Origin: Cyrtodaria siliqua
Lineage: Eukaryota > Mollusca > Bivalvia > Adapedonta > Hiatellidae
DNA length: 64,000 bases
Reading direction: 5' to 3'
Assembly: GCA_037043455.1 (NCBI GenBank)
Contig: JAWPHD010006786.1
Location: 1-64,000 of the forward strand
The position numbers were made by a program, and so were the translations under genes. The first letter of the stretch is position 1. The number at the start of each line of letters is the position of its first letter. The notes beneath the pieces are model-generated. The model ran no database searches. It was not told the origin of the DNA and worked only from the letters and a program-made list of their open reading frames with translations. This document shows positions 1-11,900 of this stretch, in pieces.

Positions 1-284
1 CCGGGCAACACCTTCTCATATCTGTAGCAGAACCATTGTATTTAAACATTTTTGATTTGTCGATCTGCCGATTAAAAAAAATTGCATACTTAAATACTTT
101 TTCGATTAAAGTAGTTCAATGTATCTTCCCCTGTCCAAAGTAGAAGTTGGACTCCCAACATCATTTTTAGAGAAAAACTCTGTAAACAAAATAATTGTTA
201 AAACTGATAGATGCTTCCCAACCTTGTAACTTATTTTCTCTTATAGATTATCATCAAAATTCCTCCACTGGTTCAAAGTTATAT

Positions 285-430
285 GAAGGTTGGTTGGTTG
301 GTTGAATGGTGTTTTACATAATTTTCAGCACATTTTAGGTTATATATGACGGTCAATTTGTTCGTGGTAGTTGCAGACCACCAACTGTTTCCTGCGAAGA
401 ACCAGTACTGTATTACTCCCACCATCCGTA
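285..430 (-). mobile_element. Dispersed SINE family S1, partial copy
   Basis: Shares the body of three other copies (26.4-26.8, 38.7, 48.7 kb): tgaatggtgttttacat near one end, gcagaccacc in the middle and ccagtactgta...ccatccgtaag at the other. The tRNA-like head present in the 26.7 and 48.8 kb copies is missing here. Confidence 0.6.
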
Positions 431-689
431 AGTTATAGGAAAGACAGGAAATGGCGATGAAAAGACAAAATGAACAATCAGACAGACTGCCATGAACAAA
501 CAAATGAACAATCAGACAGACTGCCATGAACAGACAAATGAACATTCAGACAGACTGCTGGGCAAGTCTGACACTGCCTAATGTTCACCCTAAATCACCT
601 GACACTTTGGGAAGATTTAAAATTCATCTTTCACATTTAAAAAGCATTGCTCTTGAACTGGGGTAAACATTTGATGACGGTAAAAAGAC

Positions 690-1057
690 AAGCACCTGAA
701 TATGTGCCTGCTGTCAAAGAGGTATTCCAGACTCATACAACTCATGTACATAACCAAGATTCCTTAGGCCATGCCAGATTGGACAAGGAAGCCAGTTTGA
801 AGTGTGGAAAATTGACGACATAAGAACTTTTGACAAACAGGAGTGAAAATGCCCCAAAGTGCATTTGACCTTTGACCTCCAAGTGTGACCCTCTGAGGTA
901 CGGACCTGATTCTTATGCGTGACACACTTTTTCATAATGATTAACATTTGTGTGAAGTTTCATGAAATTCCTTCAGTACTTTTGAAGTTATGGCTGAGAC
1001 ATGATGTTTCCGACGGACAAACAGACTCATTAACGGAGAGAATACCGCGGCATAAAA
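690..1057. repeat. Dispersed repeat with gacctttgacct motifs
   Basis: Contains tttgacctttgacctccaa, gaagtttcatgaaattcctt and an end with cgacggacaaacagac and ggcataaa. The same style of end (ggcggggcataaaa) occurs near 57,590. Family unknown; no coding potential seen. Confidence 0.45.
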
Positions 1058-1058
1058 T

Positions 1059-1380
1059 ATGGGCAAAAAAATCATAAAGTGTTTGGTATTTATACTCATA
1101 AATGTGTGGTATTATGTCCATAAATGTGTAGGTATTTTCACAAATGTGTGTGGGTATTTATGTAAAAAATGTGTGTGGTATTTGTGGGTATTTATATTCA
1201 TAAATGTGTGTGTGGTATTTGTTAATAAATGTGTTGTGTGATATTTGTTCATAAATGTGTGTGGTATTTATTGTTCATAAATGTGTGTGGTATTTGTTTA
1301 TAAATGTGTGTGGTATTTGTGTTCATAAATGTGTGTGGTATTTTGTTCATAATGTGTGTGGTATTTATGTTCATAAATAG
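1059..1380. repeat. Minisatellite, ~23-bp unit (ataaatgtgtgtggtatttgttc)
   Basis: About 13 imperfect copies of a unit rich in tgtgtggtattt. Open frames on both strands are repeat artefacts. It lies ~140 bp downstream of e27 but shows no splice-site motif. Confidence 0.85.
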
Positions 1381-1526
1381 TGAGTGGTCCCCCCCCTCCC
1401 CCTTCCCCCCCCTATAAAAAAAACTGCTCGAGTGAGTATAATACCAGACTACCCCCAAGATATACTAGACACCCCTGACCCTTACGTCCCTCCTGTATCC
1501 ACTACAAGGACTAAACCTTAGCCCAC

Positions 1527-1625
1527 CCGCAGCAGACGTCACTGAGGTTGTTCATCCTGACATAGCCGGTACCACAACACTGGTAGCCAGCCTGGCTTGT
1601 CATGAAGCACACTATTACAACATAC
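1527..1625 (-). CDS. USH2A: Usherin exon e27: start of CCG cysteine-rich insert
   Basis: About 99 nt. Encodes MTSQAGYQCCGTGYVRMNN and LSDVCC, which resembles the CCG-motif cysteine-rich region that splits an FN3 in vertebrate usherin (from memory of that protein). The acceptor GGTTGCAG puts one base before TAT, which exactly completes the phase 2 end of e26 (AT plus G). The 3' edge is uncertain: the in-frame TAG shortly after forces a donor at 1,527 (GG followed by GTGGGC) or at 1,517 (AAG followed by GTTTAG). Confidence 0.72.
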
Positions 1626-2618
1626 CTGCAACCAGTCATACATATTGAATATATCCTTTATGGGTGCAACTTCGTGAAAAAGTATTTGGTAGTAGCTGAC
1701 TTCATTTTTGGGACATTATATCAGAATTATTTGTAATGTTTCTAAGAAAAATAAAACTAATATAGTCGGGCCATAAAAAAGAAGGCACCTATTACAACAA
1801 ACTAGTATCTGAAACTGATCATGCATGTTGAAAAATACCAGTTCTGCAAACATGTCTATTTAAAATTGACTTGACGGGTGACTTCAGGAAAACATATTTC
1901 GTAGCTAGCTGACCTTTGTTGGAGCTCACTTATATCAGACTTATTTGTTAAATGTATCTAAGAAAAGTCAAACAAAGGCTATAATTCTGTAATAAATTAG
2001 GCAATCAACAAGAGCTGTCGGAGAACAGCGCAGCTCGACTATTCGATTTTTTCGGGGAATAATAAATTTATAGCTAGTATATACCATCAGAAAACAAGGG
2101 CTACAACAATGTGGGGTGGGGTTGGGAGCACAACATAACTATGTGTAAGAATTGACCAAACTACACAGAAATATGTGATTTCTTTTAAAAAAATAGAGTT
2201 TTGAATGGGGTGCTGGGTGGGGGGTGGGAAAGAGGCAGGGTGGATGGTGGGGGAGTGGGGGTGGTGAGGGCAACATATATGTGCAAGAAAGGACTAAAAC
2301 AACACAGAAATATGTAAAAAAAAATATAAAAAAATAAGATTTCAAGTGGGGTTCGGTGGGGGGGAGCGGGAGTGGGTTGTGGGGAGGTCAGGGGGCGGGG
2401 GGCGGGAGGGGGCAACAATGTGTGTAAGAATTGACTAAAACAACAAACAAATATGAAAAAAAAAAAAAGTTCCAAGTGTGGGGCGGGGGGGGGGGGGGGG
2501 GGGGGGGGGGGATGGGGTGAGAGGGGGAGGAGAGAGGTTGCAACATATATGTGTAAGAATTGACAAAAGCAACACAGAAATATGTAAAAAAAACACTATA
2601 ATAATTAATAATTTCCAG

Positions 2619-2658
<40 letters not shown>

Positions 2659-2939
2659 ACATGGGAACAAAATAAGCATATGTGTGTAAGAATTGACTAA
2701 AACAACAAACAAATATGTAAAAAAAAAAAAAAAAAAGTTCAAAGTGTGTGGCGGGAGGGGTGTGATGGGGTGAGAGGGGTGGGAGGGGGAAGGGGGTTGC
2801 AACATATATGTGTAAGAATTGACAAAAGCAACACAGAAATATGTAAAAAAAAATTATAATAGTTTCAAGTGGGGGGGGGGGGGGGTTAGGGCGGTGGGTG
2901 GGTCTGGTGCGGGGGTGAGGGTGGGAGGCAGGAGTGGGT

Positions 2940-2976
<37 letters not shown>

Positions 2977-5900
2977 ACATATATGTGTAAAAATTGACTA
3001 AAACAACAAAGAAATATGTAAAGAAAAAAAAACAAGTTTAAAGTCTGGTGGTGGGGTGGGGTGATGGGGTGAGAGGTGGGAGTGCGTTGTGGGTTTGGGG
3101 GGGGGGGGGGTCAACATATGTGTGTAAGAATTGACTAAAACAACGAAGAAATATGTAAAAAAAAAAAAAAAAAAATCAAGTGTGGGGCGTGGTGGGTGGG
3201 GTGATGGGTTGAGAGGCGGGGGGGCGGAGGTGTACGGGGAGGGTTGCAACATATATGTGTTAGAACTGACAAAAGCAACACAGAAATATGTTAAAAAAAA
3301 AAAGAAAAAGTTTTCAAGTCTGGGGCGGGGTGGGGTGGGGGTGATGGGGGGTGGGGGGGGGGGGGGGGGGGGGTTGCAACATAGTATGTGAAAGAATTGA
3401 CTAAAACAACACAGAAATATTTTTAAAAAAAATAAAAATTCAAGTGTGGGGCGTGGTGGGTGGGGTCATGGGGTGAGAGGGCGGGGGAGGGGGGGTGGGG
3501 GGGAGGGGGAGGGTTGCAACATATATGTGTAAGAATTGACAAAAGCAACACAGAATCAGTAAAAAGAAAAAAAAAAGAAAAAAAGTTTCAAGTCTGGGGC
3601 GAGTGTGGAGGGGAGTGGGGGCGGGGGTAGAGGGGGGGGGAGGAGGGAGCCAGGCCCCAATATGGGCGAAGTAATAAGATGCATAATGCTATAACAAATC
3701 CCAAACCATAATTATATATATATACATGCATACATGCTTACATGCAAACCTAGATCTGCCTTTATTGCACATTTTATGGGCCATCACAATTTGGGTTCCA
3801 TGGGAGCCCAGAATTTGCAGAAGACAAAATTACTTATCCAACCCTTTACAACATACTATAAGGAAACCAATTCCAAAATTTAGTTCAGCTAGGAAAAAAA
3901 ATGTAACAGATATAGACCTGTAAACACAGCTTACACGCAAAATTTGATGTGAAACAGACATATTTTAAGGGCTATCAGAATTTGGGTTCCATGGGAGCCC
4001 AGGGGTTACAGGAACCAAAATTACTTAAGCAGCCCTTACGATAATGCTATGAGGAAGCTAATGGCCAAATTTGGTTGTGCTAGGGTAAGAATTGTAAGAG
4101 ATATAGACTTGTAAACACAGCTTACACGCAAAATTTGATGTGAAATGGGGCACATTTTATTGGCTATCATAATTTGGGTTCCATGGGAGCCCATGGGTTA
4201 CAGGAACTAAAATTGCTTATGCAGCCCTTAAGATAATGCTACAAGGAAGCCCATGAACAAATTTGGTTGTGGTAGGATAAGAAATGTAAGAGATATAGAC
4301 TTGTAAACACAGCTTACACGCAAACCTTGATGTGGGACGCCGACGCCGACGCCAACGCCAACGCCAACGCCGACGCCGACGCCGACCCCGGGGTGATTAC
4401 ATAAGCTCTCTTATTCTTTGAATAGTCGAGCTAACAATGGGTGATGTAGATGAACATATAGTCATCAGGTGTTATGCGTATATGAAGCAACCCATTCAAA
4501 ATTGTTTGAGGAATGCAAGTAATAAAAATGTGTTACGCGACGAGATACAAATGTGTTACATGATGAGACTCGACGGGACGGGACATTATGGACAACATGA
4601 TTCCCATATAGCCCCAACTTCACTTTGTGAAAACGGGGGTATTATTATTATCCTTGATTCATAACAAAAGAACTGTGCCTATTCTATTAGCCTATATACT
4701 ACAGAGGTTAGGGGGTATAGAATCACTTTGGTAAAAGTCTAAATTTAAAATGAAATTGATGATTACATTTTGACTTTTCTCTCTAAAATTTATTATAATA
4801 GCAAATATTCATATCTCAGTTTATTGTGAGAGTATGAATTTTCCGTTTCAAAAACACGCTTCATTCTGTCAGTAAAGAATCATTTTTTCAAAGAGGTGTT
4901 AGTCATAAAGTTTGCATAAAAAAATGCAATGTATACATATGATATATCTTCAAGCCTGGAAAATATTAAAATAATCTAAATATAGGAGTTCAGAAAACTT
5001 TAACAGAAAATGATTCTTTACTACTGATGATTCTATGCACTCTAATGCACTTTATTATATGCCCAGATTTTGAGATGTTTTGTGATGGAATTATATTTTA
5101 CTGAATAAATTTGGATTGACATCCAGATTTGTCCAGATTGAGTTTAGTCCCTTCAAAAGAAAGTAATCTTGTGTCAGTTAGGAATACAAATCTGAATTAT
5201 GATAAAAAGTCTTGAAACCTTGGCACCAGAGTAGCATGTAGATCCACACAGATTCTGTAATATTCCACACTGTACGTACGTACACTTTGTTAATTCTGGG
5301 CTTATTGTCACCTCCGGACTGAAATACAGAGAACAGGTAGATCTTAGACTCACTTGTAGTTAGAATAGTATTAGAATTGTTACACGGTCCAAGTTAATGG
5401 AAATGTTAAAAAAACTTTTAGTTGCAGTTATAAAAATGACTGAGTAACAAATTTAAAGCTCCAAAACCCTACGATTAAAAAAGAGTATAATATATAGAGA
5501 TTATTTAACTGCTGGGATCGATTATAGGGAAATCCTTCACGAGTGGTAGACGTGTGGTTCTTTTCACGAACAAGCGCACGCAAGTGAGTGAAAAAACAAA
5601 GCATGCCTACCATCAAGTGAAGGATTACCCAATAATCGATCCCAGCAGTTAAATAATCTATTTATTACATTTTAAATTACGTTTTTGAAAATATTCGCTT
5701 TATTAAACGTTATCGGCGGATGACGTCGACGTCAGCAACATTTTGTTGACGTCACGACTCAACGTCGCAACGTTAGTTATTATTGTGTTCTAAGTTAGCA
5801 ATGTTAGTTATTATTGTGTTCTGAGTTAGTTAATAATATTTAGCGATTATGAATATTCTTGCACTGAGAAATCCCGATCTTTCACGCATAGAAATGTAAT

Positions 5901-8900
5901 AAGATGTTATTAATTAAGTGTTTTCATATTGGCCTGTTCTTGGTCCAAGGACTGTCATACTGGCCAAAGACTAATATAGTTCAGTTAATAATTAATGGTA
6001 CGAGCACCATTTGCAAAGTATTTCAATTAATAACAACACAGCTTACATGCACATAAAATAGATCATAGTACGTAGAAACCAACATGAACACAGTCATATA
6101 TAAGTCGCTATTTAATATAGGATGCTAGATGTTCAACATTGTTTAACTTTTGTGTGTTGGTGCGGCGTAATGAAACCGAATTCAACTCATTATTGTTTCA
6201 ATGGAAATACAAAACAAAAAAATTGCTATATTTTTACTATGCACTACAGGTATTAATGGTAACATACCGAGTTGAAATTAAATTATTTAAAAGAAAAAAT
6301 TCTAAACGAGCGACAACAACAACTTACATCTCAGCACACAGTTTGATCTCCCGTCTCCGGAGGTCGTACCTCAGTACAATACCATTTGGTTGTATCGGGG
6401 CCTGCCACATGACACTGATCTGGTATGGACTGAGGGGCAGCACCCTGGGGGAGGCCATATTCTGGGGAAGGGCCTCGAGGGTGGAGCCCAGCACCTTGTC
6501 ACTCTTCACACAGTCAAACACTGTACACACCTCCAACTGTAGGGAACCATTAAGAACATTTTGAAAAAAACAATTCAGGTATTAACTATGTCTTAGTCTG
6601 TAATAAAACAATATATAAATGTTAGCAAGAAGATGTGATTATTCACTTTAAATTTCACATTAAACTTTTAGCTTATAAAACACAAAATAATTACGTGACA
6701 AACATTACACATTTATTGAATATGTACTAAATAAAAACTAGATCGACGGAATTCAATAGCAGTATAAAAAAGAAGAAGTGAACGCGCAGCCCAAACTAAA
6801 ATTACACTCGCAAGAGCATAATAGTCAGTGCACATAGTCGAGAGTGCTCCCAAATGAGCTAAGCGGGACATTTATATTACGTAATACATACTATATAGAA
6901 AACCTAATGCACTAATGGATGTCACGTGATCAGCAGAAACTGTAAATATTGTGGGACCTAATATTTATTTTGGGATCTAATATTTACAAAAAAAAACAAT
7001 ATTTTTTTTGTAAAAACTCACAAATATATTACTACAGACTTATTTGGGTCTATGCTCCTGTTTTCATGTATACATTCCACTGAATTAAAATCAGACTGTT
7101 ACTTGGTAATGCTCAATATCTGCTTACTTATGGACAGTGTCCCTTTAAGTTGCGAACTGAAATAATTCTACTGAACATATAGAATTTAAAAATAAAAATG
7201 TTGTTGAGCCATCATCCTGTTTATTTTTATCACATTTAACAAGAAAATACAAACATATACATTTTATTTTATGAAGGCTAATAAAAAAGAAATTCAAATC
7301 TTTCATATCAGAACGAAATTGTACTCTATGACATGACAATGTGAGTAATTCGTCATTATGAAAGTGGTAATGTTTATTAATGCTACCAACCTGTATTTCA
7401 TAGACTGTGTAGGGCTGTAAACCAGTCAGGACATATGACCCTGGTATGGTGAGGCCAGTCTCTTTCTTCTCCCCGTTGTTATAGATGTTGTACCCAGTTA
7501 TCTGGCCGTTGGGTTTCATGGGGGCCATCCAGGAAACTCGGATTGCCGTTTCACTGACAATACTCAGTGTAGGCAGGTCCACACCTTCTGGTGCTGTGGT
7601 AAAAATATGATGATAACATCAGAAACATTGACCTTGACATTGAATAACAAGCCTTAAAATCAAAAGGTACCTTCCTTTGGGCCATAACATACCTGTATAA
7701 AGCAGTTTGGTTAACATCTATTTATTATATCAACTTAAGTTATCTGTTTGCAGGAGATGGTTATTTGTCTGCAATAATACCAACCCCAGTTACAAAGTAA
7801 CAAACTTATATGGTGGTATCAGGCTTGAGAAAAACTCCCCATCTGCAAGAAACATAAAGTCTTGCAAGACAGCATGCATACCAGGAAAGGTTGATCATAT
7901 CTAAATTGTAAATTATTGTAAGTGAAAACCCTTAAATGACAGCTATCTTTTTGTGTTAGTTTCTTGCATGGCAGTTTCTATCATCAAAGTTGCTCTCATG
8001 GCAGTTTTCCTCATCACAGTTTCTATCATCAAAGTTGCTCTCATGGCAGTTTTCCTCATCACAGTTTCTCTCATAACAGTTACTCTCATGGCAGTTTCTC
8101 TCATGACAGTTTCTCTTATCAGTTTCTCTTATGACAGTTTCCCTCATCATAGTTTCTCTTATGACAGTTTCCCTCATCATAGTTGCTGTCATGGCAGTTT
8201 CCCTCATTACAGTTGCTCTCATGGCAGTTTCCCTCATCACAGTTTCTCTTATGACAGTTTCCTTCATCACAGTTTCTCTTATGACAGTTTCCCTCATCAC
8301 AGTTGCTTTCATGGCAGTTTCCCTCATCACAGTTGCTCTCATGGCAGTTTCTATCATCACAGTTTATCTCATGACAGTTTCTCTCATGACAGTTTCTCTT
8401 ATCAGTTTCTCTTATGACAGTTTCCCTCATCACAGTTGCTCTCATGGCAGTTTCCCTCATCACAGTTGCTCTCATGGCAGTTTCCCTCATCACAGTTTCT
8501 CTCATGGCAGTTTCTATCATCATAGTTTCTTTCATGGCAGTTTCTCTCATAACAGTTTCTCTTATGAAAGTTTCTCTTATCAGTTTCTCTTATCACAGTT
8601 TCCCTCATCACAGTTGCTCTCATGGCAGTTTCCCTCATCACAGTTGCTCTCATGGCAGTTTCCCTCATCACAGTTGCTCTCATGGCAGTTTCTCTCTAAT
8701 TGTAGTTTGTCTCTCATGGCAGTTTGTCTCACATGGCAGTTTGTCTCACTGCAGTTTCTTTCTCATGACAGCTTCTCTTATGACAGTTCCTCTCATGGCA
8801 GTTTCTCTCATCATAGTTTGTCTCTAATTATGGCAATTTCTCTCATGACAGTCTCTATCTCATGACATATTCTCTCATGGCAGTTCTCTCATGGCAGTTT

Positions 8901-11900
8901 CTCTCTCATGGCAGTGTCTCTATAAATGTAGTTTGTCATTCATGGCAGTTTGTCTCTCATGGCAGTTTTTCTCATGGCAATTTCTATCTCATGACAGCTT
9001 CTTTCATGGCAGTTTCTCTCTCATGGCAGTTCTCATGGCAGTTTCTCTCTCATTGCAGTTTCTCTCATGGCAGTTTCTCTCTCATGGCAGTTTCTCTCTC
9101 ATGGAAATTTCTCTCTCATGGCAGTTTGTCTCTCATGGCAGTTTCTATCATCATAGGTTCTCTCTAATTGTAGTTTGTCTCTCATGGCAGTTTGTCTCGC
9201 ATGGCAGTTTGTCTCATTGCAGTTTCTTACTCATGACAGCTTCCCTTATGGCAGTTCCTCTCATGGCAGTTTCTCTCATCATAGTTTGTCTCTAATTGTA
9301 GTTTGTCTCTCATGGCAATTTGTCTCATGACAGTCTCTATTTCATGACAGCTTCTCTCATTGCAGTTTCTCTCTCATGGCAATTTCTCTCATGGCAGTTT
9401 CTCTCTCAAGGCCGTTTCTCTCTCATGGCAGTTTGTCTCTCATGGCAGTTTCTCTCATGGCAGTTTCTATCTCATGACAGCTTCTCTCATTGCAGTTTCT
9501 CTCATGACAGTTTCTCTCTCATTGCAGTTTTTTTTCTCATGGCAGTTTCTCTCTCATGACAGTTTCTCTCATGGCACTTTATCTCATGGCAGGTTCTCTC
9601 TCTCATGGCAGTTTCTCTCTCAAGGCCATTTCTCTCTCATGGCAGTTTGTCTCTCATGGCAGTTTCTCTCATGGCAGTTTCTATCTCATGGCAGCTTCTC
9701 TCATTGCAGTTTCTCTCATGGCAGTTTCTCTCTCATTGCAGTTTTTTTTCTCATGGCAGTTTCTCTCTCATGACAGTTTCTCTCATGGCACTTTATCTCA
9801 AGGCAGGTTCTCTCAATGCAGTTTCTCTTATGTCAGTTTCTCTCATGGCAGTTTCTCTCTGATTGTAGTTTCTCTCATGGCAGTTTGTCTCATCAAAGTC
9901 TCATGGCAGTTTCTCTCTCATGACAGTTTCTCTCATGGCACTTTATCTCATGGCAGGTTCTCTCAATGCAGTTTCTCTTATGTCAGTTTCTCTCATGGCA
10001 GTTTCTCTCTGATTGTAGTTTCTCTCATCTCAGTTTATTCTTGGCAGTGGTACTTCCCACAGTCACCACATTGCCTCACAAGACAGTGATCTCTCTATGC
10101 AGTTTTCTCCCAAAGCAGTCACCACAGGGTTTTCTCAAGCCAGTTGTCCCAGTGGTCTCTGAATGCAATCAAATCTTCTTTTTTTCTTTTTTTATTATGT
10201 CTTATAAATTCAACCAAACTTTGTGTAGTATTTCACCACATCATAACGACGTGCAAGAGCAACAATATTTTTGACTCCGCCCCAGGGGTCAAAAGGTCAA
10301 ATACACTAAAAATTCAACTAATTAACCACTAGGCGCAATTCAACCAAATGTAGTGTATGACTTCCCCACATCATGACAACGTGCAAGAGCAACACTATTT
10401 TTGACTCCGCCCCAAGGTACCCGCACCAGGGGTCAAAATGTCAAATACACTAAAATGTCAAAATTGCTAGGGAGCTATGGTATTGTTTATCATGATGTAT
10501 GGCAGATACAAACTTTGGGGGATGATTGGCATATTGCCAGGGATGTGCATGGGACTTTTGAGAAATTTTCATGCAATGTCGGAAAACGGAGCTAGGGGAG
10601 ATAATCAATGCATCTCTGACTTGCACTTCAAAAAGGTGGGGATCTGCGATGGCTTACCATCGACTACATCAAGTTATCTCTTAAATTGTTCTCAAAAGAA
10701 ATCTGCTCGAGTTTTTACAAATATTTAAAAATAAACCCTTGTAGTCTATCAAGATCTCATCATGTCATGTAATTCCATATAAAATCACTGTTCACGCTTA
10801 CCTCCATCCAATGTAGTGACACAGACTGGATAACTTTAATGCTTACCTCCATCCAGCGTAGTGACACAGACTGGATCACTTTAATGCTTACCTCCATCCA
10901 ATGTAGTGACACAGACTGGATCACTTTAATGCTTACCTCCATCCAGCGTAGTGACACAGACTGGATCACTATTCATGCTTACCTCCATCCAATGTAGTGA
11001 CACAGACTGGATCACTTTAATGCTTACCTCCATCCAGCGTAGTGACACAGACTGGATCACTGTTCATGCTTACCTTCACCCAGTGTAGGTGCACAGATTG
11101 GATCACTGTTGATGCTTACCTCTATCCAGCGTAGTGACATAGACTGGATCACTGTTATGCTTACCTTTATCCAGAGTAGTGACATAGACTGGATCATTGT
11201 TTATGCTTACCTCCATCTAGTGTAATGAAATAGACTGGATCATTGTTTATGCTTACCTCCATCTAGTGTAATGAAATAGACTGGATCAGTGTTTTGCTTA
11301 CCTCCATCCAGTGTAGTGACATAGACTGGGATCACTGTTATGCTTACCTTCATCCAAAGTAGCGACCTAGACTGGATCATTGTTTATGCTTACCCAATCT
11401 AGGGTAGTGACATAGACTGGATCAGTGTTTATGCTTGCCTCCATCCAGTGTAGTGAAATAGACTGGATCAGTGTTTTGCTTACCTCCATCCAGTGAAGTG
11501 ACATAGACTGGATCACTGTTAATGCTTACCTCCAACCAGTTTAGTGACATAGACTGGATCAGTGTTAATGCTTACCTCCAACCAGTGTAGTGACATAGAC
11601 TGGATCAGTGTTTTGCTTACTTCCATCCAGTGTAGCGACCTAGACTGGATCATTGTTTATGCTTACCCAATCTAGTGTAGTGACATAGACTGGAGCAGTG
11701 TTTTGCTTACCTCCATCCAGTGTAGTGACATAGACTGTATCATTGTTTTGCTTACCTCCATCCAGTGTAGTGACATAGACTGGATCATTGTTTTGCTTAC
11801 CTCCATCCAGTGTAGTGCCATAGACTGGATCATTGTTTTGCTTACCTCCATCCAGTGTAGTGCCATAGACTGGATCATTGTTTTGCTTACCTCCATCCAG

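Larger units (their letters stand above)
2005..4434 (+). mobile_element. Helentron-like non-autonomous element, family H1
   Basis: Starts tcaacaagagctgtcgg and ends with cgagctaa. A motif near the 5' end (agctcgactattcga) is the inverted complement of one at the 3' end (tgaatagtcgagct). The interior holds a ~130-bp G/A-rich array, a ~190-bp tandem array of three copies, and a GACGCC microsatellite (4,337-4,385). This layout (5' TC, subterminal inverted repeats, tandem core, microsatellite, CTAA end) is that of non-autonomous Helitron/Helentron elements. No Rep/helicase gene is present. Confidence 0.65.

Noticed and set aside
2139..3391. Proline- or glycine-rich ORFs
   Set aside because: Products of G and A homopolymer tracts inside a mobile element.
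4437..4664. 75-codon ORF beginning right after the H1 element
   Set aside because: No recognisable domain, no splice partner and no homologous motif; probably chance.
7953..10089. Several ORFs of 77-244 codons on both strands
   Set aside because: They are translations of a 15-bp minisatellite; the low-complexity open frames overlap on both strands with no start context, domain or splice logic.
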